From NCBI GenBank assembly GCA_029379385.1, contig CM055609.1, forward strand, positions 5,642,001-5,706,000: a stretch of DNA of 64,000 nucleotides, in the 5' to 3' direction. Under the pieces are notes generated by a model. The model made no database searches, had not been told where the DNA came from, and worked only from the letters and a program-made list of their open reading frames with translations. Made by a program: the position numbers and the translations under genes. This document shows, piece after piece, positions 43,776 to 54,559 of this stretch. Source of the stretch: Quillaja saponaria. Its lineage: Eukaryota > Streptophyta > Magnoliopsida > Fabales > Quillajaceae. Within the stretch, counting starts at the first letter, position 1, and every line of letters starts with the position of its first letter.

Positions 43776-45240
43776 TCTTTTTAGTATAAGAAATAAATTT
43801 ATATAACTGATACCAACAAATAGTAAAATTGAGTCCATTCCGATGTGCCATTCCTTTAAAAGTAGTTCAAAGTTTTTGAATTAATTAGTGATAATTGGTA
43901 AACAAACATAAAATAATTTAGGTAATTATTTAACTTGTGATTGTATTTGATTTGATAATAGATGTTTTCAATATTTATTTTTTCATCTTTTCTGTGTAAG
44001 AATTTTTTTTTTTCTTTTTTCAATAAAAAAACTGCATAAACACAATTAACGCACGTGTTACAAAAAATAATTACATACAAATTGTGAAACAGTTATTGTT
44101 TTACTGAGAACATCAATTTTTTTTTTGGCACAGGTTTTACTGAGAACTTTAACTCGATGAATAAATGCACTGCAAAAGGATCCACGAAAAATTGAGTAAA
44201 CGGGCTAACTTAGTGGACCTAGACACATGGTTCCACTTATGTAGACACATTCATGACTAAAGCATTAGTGCATTGTCATTAAGTCGTACGTCTTTGACCA
44301 ATGGTTTATTTGTTGTATTTTGTAAGAAAAAATATTGATATTAAAAAAAATCTTAACGGTTGTAACAACTCGACATATTTTATAAAAAATAGTCTTATAA
44401 TCAATTTTTTTTTTTGCAAATATTTTTATTAGAAATTTTATTTTTTAAGTTAATATATGTTTTTTAATAATACCAAAAACAAGAAAAAGCTTTACTTTGA
44501 TGGGACGACACTGGAAGAAAAAGGAAGTGAAACACAACTATCTTTTACTGATGACATCAAGAATATATAAATTTATTTTATATATTCACCGTGTTTTTAA
44601 CTTGTGATTGTATTTGATAATAGATGTTTTCAATATTTACTTTTCATCTTTCCTTTTTTGTGTAAGAATAAAAATTTTCTTTTGGATTAATGAGTACACT
44701 GGGACCCACATAAGTTGACTAGACCGGCTAACGTGGTGGACCTAGACACACATGGTTCATCTTAATGGAATGCCAAAGTCGGTACCCACTCATTCTGCAC
44801 ATGCTTTACATTACAGCTTGCGGATGTTGCTGGAAAAGGGGTAATTAGGGAAGTACAACTAGGCAAGAAAATAAAAGAGAAATTAGAATACACTTGTTAA
44901 TGAGCCAATCATGAAAACTAAGTATTTATTATTTATTTTTTTCATTTTTTTTATCATATAATAACTATAACTTAGATTTAGAAAAGAAAAAAATTGAACT
45001 TGTGAGTTGTGACCACCCACATATAAGCTCCTATTTTACTTGTTATTTTTTTGTGCATTCAACTGAATATTAATAATACAAATATAAATGGCACAATGAC
45101 TATAAGAATTTTACATTGAAATCCCCTGAAAAATAAATCAATGGCCAAACTTTGGTAACGCCTTCTACTACATGAAAGTAGAATTTTAAAAAATTATAGA
45201 GATATCTAACTACAAGAGTAATTAACAATTTTCGCTCACT
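43776..45240. other. Intergenic, no gene seen
   Basis: It contains two similar blocks (about 43925-44030 and 44595-44680, TTAACTTGTGATTGTATTTG). GCTAACTTAGTGGACCTAGA / GCTAACGTGGTGGACCTAGA phrases at about 44203 and 44731 show a local duplication. About 44900-45110 is the shared pre-promoter module. Confidence 0.35.
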
Positions 45241-45606
45241 TATTTGGGTACTATTTATCTCAATAATTTTATCTCTTACACTCTTCCTATTTTGTTAATT
45301 TCCTCGCAACTGTCAAAGTTGTCTTCTCTTGATTTGTCTGACACTGTTCCAATTTCTCAAAGTAGCAAAAATTCTCAAAGTACATATACAGACAAGACTT
45401 CACGCGGAAATAAGTCTTTGGTTTCCCATTCACATGCGTGGGACAACCAACACCATTTCTGTGTTTTTTAATTCATTCTGTGGAGCCTTCCTTGATATTC
45501 ACAAAACGAATCTGAATAGAAGCTGCAAACATACACCAGTACTGCTGCTTGCAATTGTATACAAACGTGCAAAACTTGGTTGGTAAGTAAGTAATAGCTA
45601 TATACT
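45241..45606 (+). promoter_or_regulatory. 5' flank of group B gene at 45607
   Basis: About 45300-45350 holds a small LRR fragment (CAACTGTCAAAGTTGTCTTC, LSKLSSLDLSD). About 45390-45600 is the group B promoter phrase. The TATA position reads GTATACAAACG, a weak match compared with the intact gene. Confidence 0.45.
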
Positions 45607-48444
45607 ATGGAGCCTTCCTTGTGTTACTTGATATCCAAGCGCTTCATTATCTTGCTCTGCCTGTATACATTTTTATTCACTAGCATCCTTTCTTCCACGC
45701 ATCCTTTGTGCCATGAAAATGAGAGTTCTGCCTTGTTGCAATTCAAGCAAAGCCTTGAAATAATAGAACCTACTAAAATAGCCTCATGGAAATTGGGAGG
45801 AGACAACACCGATTGCTGCCTGTGGGAAGGTGTTGATTGTGATGAGAATTCAGGTCACGTGATTGGCCTTGATCTCAGCAACAGTAATCTCTATGGTTCT
45901 ATCAATTCCAGTAGTACTCTCTTCCAGCTTGTTCACCTCCAAAGCCTCAACCTTGCTCTCAATGACTTCAATTACTCTGAAATCCCAGCTAGAATAGGAC
46001 AACTTTCAAGGCTAAAATATCTCAACCTTTCTTCTTCTGTATTTTCAGGTAATGTCCCATCTGAAACTTCTCAATTAGCTAACTTGTCTTCCTTTGATTT
46101 GTCCTACAATTTTGATTTTGGTGGAAACGGAAACTATATTCTAAAACTTGGGATTGATTTCACTCTAGAAAACCTTGTTAGGAATTTCACCAAGTTAGAA
46201 TATCTGGACCTTAGTTTTGTAGAAATTACTTCTACTGTGCCTCAAATTATGTCAAACTTATCTTCTCCGAAATCTTTAGTCCTTATAGACTGTGGGTTGT
46301 CTGGGGAATTTCCGATTAGCATTTTCCATCTACCTGACTTGCGGATACTTAAATTGGATGATAACAAAGATCTTAACGGTCATCTTCCTGAGTTTCAGGT
46401 GAAGAGTCCCCTTGAGATAATTTCCCTTCCAGAAACAAATTTCTCTGGTAAGCTACCTACTTCAATCGGAAACCTTAGATCTCTGGTCGACTTCAACACA
46501 TATCAATGCAAATTCTTTGGCTCCATTCCGGCTCAACTAGGTAATCTCAAGAGTGTCACTAGTATGGATCTTTTTGGAAACCGATTTAGTGGTCTTGTTC
46601 CATCTTCAATCGGAAACTTAACCGAGTTGAGATTCCTTAGATTAGGTTATAATCAACTCACCGGCCCTTTTCCGCCTCAGATTCTTAACTTGTCTAAGCT
46701 AACTTATCTATATTTAGCTAAGAACAATTTTCAAGGTCCTATTCCTATTTACAATACTTAGACCTTAAGAATCTTGAAACACTGGACCTTGCAAATAATG
46801 AGTTTAGTGGCACACTGCAGTTTGAAATTTTTTCCAAGTTTAAAAATCTAACCAATTTGGTTCTATCCAATAATAAACTTTCCTTACTCATTAACGAAAC
46901 CATCCCAAATGTTGCGTTTCCAAAGTTCCAGCAGTTAGGATTGAATTCCTGCAACTTAACCAGTTTCCCTTATTTTCTAAGAGATCAGGATAAACTTAAG
47001 ATGTTGAAACTGGAAGATAATAAGATAGCTGGCCGGTTTCCCTATTGGATGTGGAACTGTAGTAAAGAAACGTTGATCATTATAGACATTAAGGACAACT
47101 CCCTTATTGGTTTTGACCAACTTCCTGTTCTTCTTCCATGGACTAGTTTAAGATATTTTGACTTTTCTAATAATATGCTTCAAGGGTCAATTCCAATCCC
47201 TCAATCTTCGACTGTGGTCTATGATATCTCGCACAATTCATTGACGGGTGAAATCTCACCACTGATATGCAACATGAGTTCTCTACAAGTCCTTGATTTG
47301 TCTGACAACAGTTTAGGCGGGTCTATCCCTCAATGCTTGTTTAACTTCAGTTACTTTCTGCAAGTAGTGGATTTGAAAAGCAACAATCTTCAAGGTTGCA
47401 TTCCACAATCTTGGACAAAAGTAAATTACTTGAAGGTTATCAATCTCAGTCAAAACAAACTTCAAGGCCAGCTACCAAAGTCATTGGCCAATTGTACTGC
47501 TTTGGAGAACCTTGATGTTAGTGACAACCAACTTAATGATGTTTTCCCCACTTATTTAGCAGCACTTCCAAGGTTGAAGATCCTCATCTTACGATCTAAT
47601 GAATTTCATGGTCCAGTAAATAGTTCTGAAACCAACAATGGGTTCCCCTATCTGGCCATCATTGATCTCTCCTGTAATAGTTTTAATGGTGAGTTCCCAT
47701 TCAAGCTTTTTCAAGACTGGACAAAGAGGAAAAATGACAGTGCAGAACACTTGGCATATATGCATGTTCCCCCCATTAGATTTGTCATTGACTTTTATTT
47801 TTGGAACTTTCAATATAATTACACAATGACAATGACTAACAAGGGAATGTAGAGAGTATATCCGAAGGTCCAAGAAGACTTCACAGCCATAGATATCTCA
47901 AGCAACAAATTTGAAGGAGAAATCCCTAATTTTATTGGGGACTTAGAGGGACTCTATTTGTTGAACCTTTCAAACAACAGATTTGTTGGTTCTATTCCAA
48001 CATCGCTTGGGAGTTTAGCAAAACTTGAATCTTTGGACATGTCTCAAAACAAGTTGTTTGGACAAATCCCCCAAGAACTCACACGACTCACTTTTCTTGA
48101 GTTCTTCAATGTTTCCTGCAATAATCTCCATGGTCCTATACCACGAGGAAAACAATTTGATACATTCGAAAACAATTCATTTTTGGGAAATTTGGAATTG
48201 TGTGGGAACCCATTATCAAAGAAGTGTGGAAGCTTCGACAGTTCACCTCCTTTACTTTCACCTTCTGAAGAAGATCAAGGTTATTTTGAGTTAATTAGTT
48301 GGATAATAATTTTGATGGGGTATGGATGTGGACTCGTGATTGGATTTGCAATTGGCCTCAGGGAAATCATATTCGTTTATCAAGATTGTGGCAATTGGAC
48401 AAAAAATACAGAGGAAGGTGAATAGGAGAGGAAGCAAAAAATGA
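45607..48444 (+). pseudogene. Group B RLP, three lesions
   Basis: Close to the intact paralogue: MEPSLCYLISKRF signal peptide, LRRNT (CCLWEGVDC), LRRs, island (KRKNDSAEHLAYMHVPPIRF), LRRCT (LCGNPLSKKC), acidic EEDQGYFE, and membrane span. The lesions are as follows. There is a frame change near 46745 (ATTCCTATTTACAATACTTA against ATTCCAAGCTCAATACTTGA). A TAG lies at 47850-47852, where the near-identical fragment at 52484 has CAG. An 11-base deletion near 48364 between two CAGGG repeats removes the VITGKSYW start of the tail. As read, the frame ends at 48425 rather than the family stop 48442-48444. Confidence 0.87.
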
Positions 48445-48860
48445 TCCTTGACATTTAGTTACTTACAAACATCAATCACCCTTATCTCTTCTGTGTGTTT
48501 AAATCCTTGTGTGGCTTTTTTTTTTTTTTTTCCTTTTTTTTTGTTTTTTACTGGTGTATCTACTTTATTTCATGCAAGTTTAACTTGGAATCTTGGTGAT
48601 TGCAGTATGAGTGTAATGCTTACAGTATGTATCTTCTTCTGTGATAACAAATTTGTTTGAAGCATAATAAACTTCTTGAGTTTGCTATTTATTATTCTTG
48701 ATTTTGTAGGCCCCAAAAAGAAAACTAAAGGAAAGAATTTGGTAGGTAATGCCTTTTGTTTTCTTCTGGTTTTTCTTGCTTCAATGTATTTGAGGAAAGA
48801 AAATTTCATAAGATTTTCTAAAAATAACATTGGCAAGACTACATGCATTGAATAAAATTT
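48445..48860 (+). other. Group B 3' flank
   Basis: Same as 37005-37400. AATAAA near 48667; GATTTTGTAGGCCCC near 48701-48715; T runs near 48518-48550. Confidence 0.45.
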
Positions 48861-48864
48861 CATA

Positions 48865-48950
48865 AGATTTTTTTTTTCACTAACTTCCTTTTTTCCATGC
48901 ATCCTTTGTGCCATGAAAATGAGAGTTTTTCCTTGCCGCAATTCTAAGTG
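48865..48950 (+). pseudogene. RLP N-terminal relic inside a 3' flank
   Basis: TTTTTTTTTCACTAACTTCC then TTTTTTCCATGCATCCTTTG and TGCCATGAAAATGAGAGTTT is the end of a group B signal peptide plus LRRNT start (LCHENESF). It is spliced into the 3' flank at CATAAGATTTT. Confidence 0.5.
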
Positions 48951-49317
48951 CTGTAGCTATACCAGAATATTGTTTGTCTTCCTTTTTCTTTTTCTTTTTT
49001 CAATTGTTTTGGATATTAATGTAGATTTTGGGTTTGAATTATATATTTAAGGTATATTTTCAAAGTCATTGTTATATACTATTGTATTTTTATTGATATA
49101 TATATTAAGTACATTTTTCTACTTTTGTTATATAAATACAGTTGGCCATCTACTAATTAGTTTACTAATAAGTAATACCTTTTAATTTTCCAACATTTCT
49201 AGATAAAGAATATTGAATGTAAAAAGCTTCATAATTGAGTGTGATTGGAGGTAATGACTCAATATATTTGAGGAAAGATTACATGCATTAAAGAAGTGGA
49301 CACAGAAAATTGAGTGT
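48951..49317. other. Intergenic, no gene seen
   Basis: Unique AT-rich sequence. A short duplicate of AATTGAGTGTGATTGGA at about 49235 and 49309 comes from the tail cassette. Confidence 0.3.
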
Positions 49318-49506
49318 GATTGGAAAAGAAAAAGAAAACTTGGAAAATTCAGCACCTTTGCCTTACCATTGAAGAAGATCAGGACTTAATCGAGTGTGAT
49401 TGGAAAATAGCTGTGATGGGGTTAGGGATGTGGGCTGGCGTTTGCTTCTCTATCTGGTACACGGTAATCACAGAGAAATCATATTGGTTTGTTAAGATTC
49501 TATGAG
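49318..49506 (+). pseudogene. RLP transmembrane/tail relic, copy 6
   Basis: The best open version of the cassette: EEDQDLIECDWKIAVMGLGM, then a membrane span, WYTVITEKSYWFVKIL and a stop. It keeps about 60 codons in one frame but has no start or secretion signal of its own. Confidence 0.55.
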
Positions 49507-49516
49507 CTATCATTTT

Positions 49517-49665
49517 TTAAATTTATTTATTTTTAAATAAAAACAATTCTTTAATAAAAGTAAGCAACAAAGTCACACTTACAGATAACCCAAACCCAAT
49601 TACAAAAGCAGAGTACTCACAGTCTTGCGTCCCAACATTCCAATTCAAATCTTGAAATCTAGGTG
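49517..49665. repeat. Dispersed repeat R, copy 4
   Basis: TTTATTTATTTTTAAATAAA, AAGTAAGCAACAAAGTCACA and CCCAAACCCAATTACAAAAG. Directly after tail relic 6. Confidence 0.5.
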
Positions 49666-49940
49666 CCAATAATTCGGTAATAACTGAAAAATAAAAATTG
49701 AAACCGAATTTTATTATGGTTCGGTTTTATTATTTTTTTAACAAATTTTATTTTTAGTTTTTTATTAGTCAAAATTGAAATAATATGTTCGGTTTTTACA
49801 CTATCCTAGTTTTAATCAAAATTATATTTCTAGTTTAAAAAAAAAAAAAACCAATGTCAATTTGAGCCTAATTTTTGTGAGTCACAATAATATATTTTTA
49901 TTTTTCTAAAATAGGGGAAAAAAATATTTTAGCCATATTT
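49666..49940. repeat. TTCGGTTTT/AACCGAA-rich repeat, copy 3
   Basis: Homologous to 30373-30540 and 37581-37870. Confidence 0.4.
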
Positions 49941-50700
49941 TATGGGCCAAAGTATAAAATAATCGAATTAACTGAAATCTAATTGATTCAATTAAATTTA
50001 ATCCAATTTGATTGTTAATTATTTTCATTCTTCTAATTTCATTTCAATAGTTTCAAAAAATAATTAATTATATTTATGTCGTCATATTCTAACAACAGGT
50101 AATTAAAAATGTGGCTAAGGGAATATGGCATAGCTTGTTGCATACCAAATCACATACTGACAATTAACTTTTAAGAAAAAGTAAAATATAAATTTGTGTT
50201 CTTGAAATATAAAAAATTGTATTAAAATTAAAATAAAAAACTATAAAACGGGGATTTAAATTTGGATTAATTACAGACAACTTTTTGGATTTTGGATCAA
50301 AAGAACCAAAATGGTGTTTGGATCTTGGAATATAGTGGTGAAAGATGGAGAACAGAGTCCTGTACATGGATTTGGTTCTGGATCTATGGCTTCGAAGTGT
50401 AGGAGATCTCGAATTTAAAGAGAGTAATCTTGTCTCCAAAAAGAATATAGATATTTAATCAAAAAGGATTTAACAATTTTCACTCACTTACCTAATTACC
50501 TCGGTATTATTTTATTCGCTAATTTAAACTTATACTGTTTTTCAGTAGTGATTTACTTGGCACAGAAGCACTTCAATTTGAATTTTTCTTTGTTGCTGTC
50601 CTTCATCACAAGCTTATATATTCATAGAGGCTAGCCAACTCTAGCTAGAAGTCGGCATTTCCTGCATTGCTACCCAGCAATGAGTTTACAATGAATTTGC
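49941..50700. other. Intergenic with a minus-strand repeated segment
   Basis: 50095-50450 parallels 57000-57270 and partly 53510-53620. On the - strand the phrase GGAGACAAGATTACTCTCTT..TAAATTCGAGAT is shared (GDKITLF-FEI in one frame). No intact gene. Confidence 0.4.
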
Positions 50701-50953
50701 ATGGAACGAGTTTTCTTCTTCAGCGCCAGCAACCCATTTTCATTGCTGACCACTGAAATACATGTCAAACATTTGAAACAAAGCTGGCATTTTGTAGTAA
50801 AAAGTCTCCGAGCCAAGACTTCACGTGGAAATGCTTGGTTTTTATCCCGTTCGTGGTGGGAAAACCAACACCATTTCCATTGTGTTGCTTGATATTCCGA
50901 AAACGAATCTGCCAATAGTAGCTGCAAACTTACATCAGTATACTGCTTCTTTC

Positions 50954-50984
<31 letters not shown>

Positions 50985-51015
50985 AATGTGCAAAACTTGG
51001 TAAGTAATAGCTACT
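50701..51015 (+). promoter_or_regulatory. Group B type promoter before the truncated N-terminal gene
   Basis: CACGTG at 50822-50827 in GACTTCACGTGGAAATG. A (CA)n/(TA)n tract at about 50956-50984 gives a TATA-like TATATATATAAATG. Then comes the leader GCAAAACTTGGTAAGTAATA. Confidence 0.45.
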
Positions 51016-51237
51016 ATGGAGCCTTCTTTGTGTTACTTGATATTCAAGCGCTTCTTTATCTTGCTCTGCCTATGTACATTTTTATTCATTAGTATCCTTT
51101 CTTCCATGCAGCCTTTGTGCCATGAACATGAGAGTTCTGCCTTGTTGCAATTCAAGCAAAGCCTTGAAATTAAAGGTCAGATCATGGGAGTACAGGTAAG
51201 AAACTTTTTACTGGTGCATCTACTCTATTTCATGTAA
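51016..51237 (+). pseudogene. RLP N-terminal fragment fused to 3' flank
   Basis: ATG 51016 opens MEPSLCYLIFKRFFILLCLC, the rest of the signal peptide and LCHEHESSALLQFKQSLEIKG. About 52 residues in, the receptor sequence ends. After a short unmatched bridge (about 51175-51210) the sequence is group B 3' flank (TTTTTACTGGTGCATCTACT). As read it gives a 73-residue secreted-type product with no LRRs. This looks like a deletion from LRRNT to 3' UTR. The promoter and start are well preserved, so a short transcript is possible. Confidence 0.6.
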
Positions 51238-51467
51238 ACTTAACTTGGAAGCTTGTTGATTGCAGTATGAGTATAATGCTTACAGTATGTATCTTCTTCT
51301 GTGATAACTAACTTGTTTGAAGCATAATAAACCTCTTGAGTTAGCTGTTTATTATTCTTGATTTTGTAGGCCCCAGAAAGAAAACCAAAAGAAAGAATTT
51401 TGGTAGGTAATGCCTTTTTTTGTCTTCTGTTTTTCCTGCTTCAACGTACACTGAGAAGAAACTAATG
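51238..51467. other. Group B 3' flank
   Basis: Same flank as after 37004 (AATAAA near 51327, GATTTTGTAGGCCCC near 51360-51374). No gene. Confidence 0.4.
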
Positions 51468-51730
51468 ATAAGGGTTATGGATGTGAGAAGAGAAAATGAA
51501 AAAGAAAACTTGGAAAATTTACCAGCTTTTGCCTTCTACCATTGAAGAAGATCAGGACTTATTGAGTGTGATTGGAAAATCATTGTGATGGGTTATGGAT
51601 GTGGGATGGCGTTTGGCTTCTCTATCTGCCCCTTTGGTACACAGTAATCACAGAGAAATCATATTGGTTTGTCAAGATTCTGAGGAGAAGCCAAAGAACA
51701 CATAGAAGGGGATGCCAGAAAATGATCCTT
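51468..51730 (+). pseudogene. RLP transmembrane/tail relic, copy 7
   Basis: The complete cassette: ENLENLPAFAFYH.EEDQDLLSVIG..., then MENHCDGLWMWDGVWLLYLP in a shifted frame and TVITEKSYWFVKILRRSQRTHRRGCQK. Followed directly by repeat R. Confidence 0.6.
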
Positions 51731-51837
51731 GTATTTATTTCTGGGTGCATTTAATCTATCTCTCGTAAATTTTATTTGAAAGCTTTTCGCATGGTTACTT
51801 TGAAGGTAATAGCAGTCACCATATTTGAACTATCTTC

Positions 51838-52080
51838 TTTAAAATTTATTTATTTTTAAACAACAAAAACGCTTCCATTTAATAAAAGTAAGCAGTAAAA
51901 CTGCAAAAGTCACACTTACATAAAACCCCAACCCAATTACGAAAAGCAGAGTACTCACTCTGCATCCCAACAGATCCAACTCAAAATTGCTGAGTCTTCC
52001 GCAAAGGTATATGCAAGAATGAAAACATTGGCAATACATAATTTTTATTTGCCACCATAGCACATTTCTAATTCTGCTAG
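51838..52080. repeat. Dispersed repeat R, copy 5
   Basis: One of the two longest copies: TTTTTAAACAACAAAAACGC, AAGTAAGCAGTAAAACTGCA, CCCCAACCCAATTACGAAAA, GCATCCCAACAGATCCAACT and TATTTGCCACCATAG. Confidence 0.5.
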
Positions 52081-52483
52081 AAGCGTAACCCGTTGGGTAA
52101 AATAAAAGGTTTGTGATTGATTGGCGGTTAGTGTAAAACTAGTCAAAATTTAGAATTTATCTAAACTAGGTTGAAATTTAAAATTTAATTGAATTAAGTT
52201 TAGTACATTTTTATTTGGGGTTCATTTCTTTTTTGAAGTTGGTTTATTCTGTGTGTTTGTGGAAAAACTGATGCAGGTAAATATGCTTATAAGTAGTTCA
52301 AGGTTCTTGAATTAATTAGTGGGAAACAAACAGAAATAAATTATCTGAATTCCATATGCATGAACAAGTCAGTGGCAGCCATTTGCATGATGCCATAATG
52401 TTTCTCTATCGCTTCCTCTTTTTCTAATCTTCTGCTACATTGATTGGATACTCAAAATGCTAGTGTACTAATGAGCATGCATG
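52081..52483. other. Shared intergenic module ending at a junction
   Basis: Parallels 39000-39400 and 62040-62500. The module breaks at GAGCATGCATGA (about 52483), where a receptor C-terminus begins. Confidence 0.4.
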
Positions 52484-53191
52484 AACACTTGGCATATATG
52501 CATGTTCCCCCCATTAGATTTGTCATTGACTTTTATTTTTGGAACTTTCAATATAATTACACAATGACAGTGACTAACAAGGGAATGCAGAGAGTACATC
52601 CGAAGGTCCAAGAAGACTTCACAGCCATAGATATCTCAAGCAACAAATTTGAAGGAGAAATCCCTAATTTTATTGGGGACTTGGAGGGACTCTATTTGTT
52701 GAACCTTTCAAACAACAGATTTGTTGGTTCTATTCCAACATCGCTTGGGAGTTTAGCAAAACTTGAATCTTTGGACATGTCTCAAAACAAGTTGTTTGGA
52801 CAAATCCCCCAAGAACTCACACGACTCACTTTTCTTGAGTTCTTCAATGTTTCCTGCAATAATCTCCATGGTCCTATACCACGAGAAAAACAATTTGATA
52901 CATTCGAAAACAATTCATTTTTGGGAAATTTGGAATTATGTGGGAACCCATTATCAAAGAAGTGCGGAAGCTTTGACAATTCATCCTCCTTTACTTTCAC
53001 CTTCTGAAGAAGATCAAGAGAATTATGAGCTTAGTTGGAAAATAGTTTTGCAGGGGTATGGATTTGGACTTGTGTTTGGATTTGGTATCGGCTTCAGGGT
53101 AATCACTGGAAAATCATGCTGGTCTATCAAGATTGTTGCAAGTGGACAAAGAATACAGAGGAGGATGAATAGGAGAGGAAGCAGAAAATGA
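52484..53191 (+). pseudogene. Group B RLP C-terminal fragment
   Basis: Starts within the island (HLAYMHVPPIRFVIDFYFW) and runs through the last four LRRs, LRRCT, acidic stretch, membrane span (GYGFGLVFGFGIGFRVI) and tail (RIQRRMNRRGSRK). 52486-52985 is almost identical to 47746-48240. One extra base near 52985 (AATTCATCCTCC against AATTCACCTCC) breaks the frame before the acidic region. No signal peptide or promoter, so not functional. Confidence 0.85.
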
Positions 53192-53520
53192 TCTCTGATA
53201 TTTAGTTACTTACAAACACAATTACCCTTCTCTCTTCTGTGTTTTTAAATCCTTGTATTTTTTTTTCTCCATTTTCTTTTACAGGTGCTTCTAATGTATT
53301 TCATGTAAATTTAATTTGGAAGCTTGGTGACTGCAGTATGAATATAATGCTTACAGTATGTATCTTCTGTCATAACAAACTTGTTTGAAGCAGAATATAC
53401 ACTGAAACTAATAATAGGGGTTATGGATGTGAGAAGAGAAAATGAAAAAGAAAACTTGGAAATTCACCAGCTTTGCCTCCTACCATTGAAGAAGATCAGG
53501 ACTTATTGAATGTTTGGAAT
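53192..53520 (+). other. 3' flank with tail relic, copy 8 (truncated)
   Basis: 53192-53390 is group B 3' flank. About 53390-53516 is the start of the tail cassette (GTTATGGATGTGAGAAGAGA, EEDQDLL), cut at TGTTTGGAAT and replaced by the minus-strand repeated segment. Confidence 0.45.
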
Positions 53521-53760
53521 CTGGTTGTGAAAGATGGATAACAAATTGTGTCCATGGATTTGGTTCTGGATCGATGGCTGATATCTCGAATTCAAAGAGA
53601 GTAATCTTGTCTCCAACCTTGCGAGGCGTCATTATCTGAGGCAGCCCACACTTTCTGGAAGGAAGACGATTCGGATCTTGAATTTTGTGTTTTAGTCTTT
53701 CTTCTCCTTTTCCTATCAAGTTCTTTTCTGAAATTGTTTTGGGGATAACTGACATAACTA
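53500..53760 (-). other. Repeated minus-strand segment with non-RLP coding look
   Basis: On the - strand about 90 codons are open, including MTPRKVGDKITLFEFEISAI and DPEPNPWTQFVIHLSQPDSK. Related, broken copies are at about 57165-57350 and 50275-50445, and just its right end is at 5975-6050 and 20025-20095. I do not recognise the protein. It could be the 5' UTR and first codons of a duplicated neighbouring gene, or a transposon-captured fragment. Confidence 0.35.
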
Positions 53761-54559
53761 TTTGTGTGTTGTCTTATGTTGTTGGTTTTATACAAATTAA
53801 GTGGCAAGGCTCAATTGGTTCATAATGTCACATAAATAAGCCAAGTCATAACATTTTAGCCACATCATTCTCACTTAATTTTCGGGAATCTAATTGATTG
53901 ATTTTTTAAATAATAAAATATAAAATATAAATTATAAGAACAAAAGTAATTTTGCAAGTATATTATAATGACAAAAATATAATTTCTCACAAAATACATG
54001 GTCAAAGTGAAATATTAAAAAATAATTTAGATATTTAACCAAAATAGTAATTAACAATTTTCAGCATTCACTTACCTAGTTATCTCGGTACGTACTATTT
54101 TATTCACTAAATTAGAGTTATATATATCTCAGTGATTTCCTTGGCGCAAAGGCACTTCAATTTGAATTTTTCTTTGTTGCTTTCCTTCAGCAGAAGCTTC
54201 ACTTTCATAGCGGCTAGCAATTAATGAGTTTACACTGAATTTGCATGGAACGAGTTTTCTTGTTCAGCGCCAGCAACCCATTTTTATTGCCGACCAATGA
54301 AAGCACATGCTAGACATTTGTAGTAAAAAGTCTCCAAGCCAAGACATCACGTTGTAATGCTTGGTTTTTGTCTCATTCAGGGTGGGAAAACCAACACCTT
54401 TTACTTATTTTTTGATTCATACTATAGAACCTTCCTTTGTGTTGCTTGATATTCCGAAAACAAATCTGCCAATAGTAGCTGCAAACTTACATCAGTATAC
54501 TGCTTCTTGCACGCGCGCGCACACACACACACACACATATATATATATAAATGCAAAAC
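53761..54559. other. Intergenic and remnant promoter
   Basis: 53830-54050 is AT-rich and unique. 54060-54550 parallels 50500-50990, the group B promoter type, with a (CG)(CA)(TA) tract at about 54512-54549. No gene. Confidence 0.35.
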
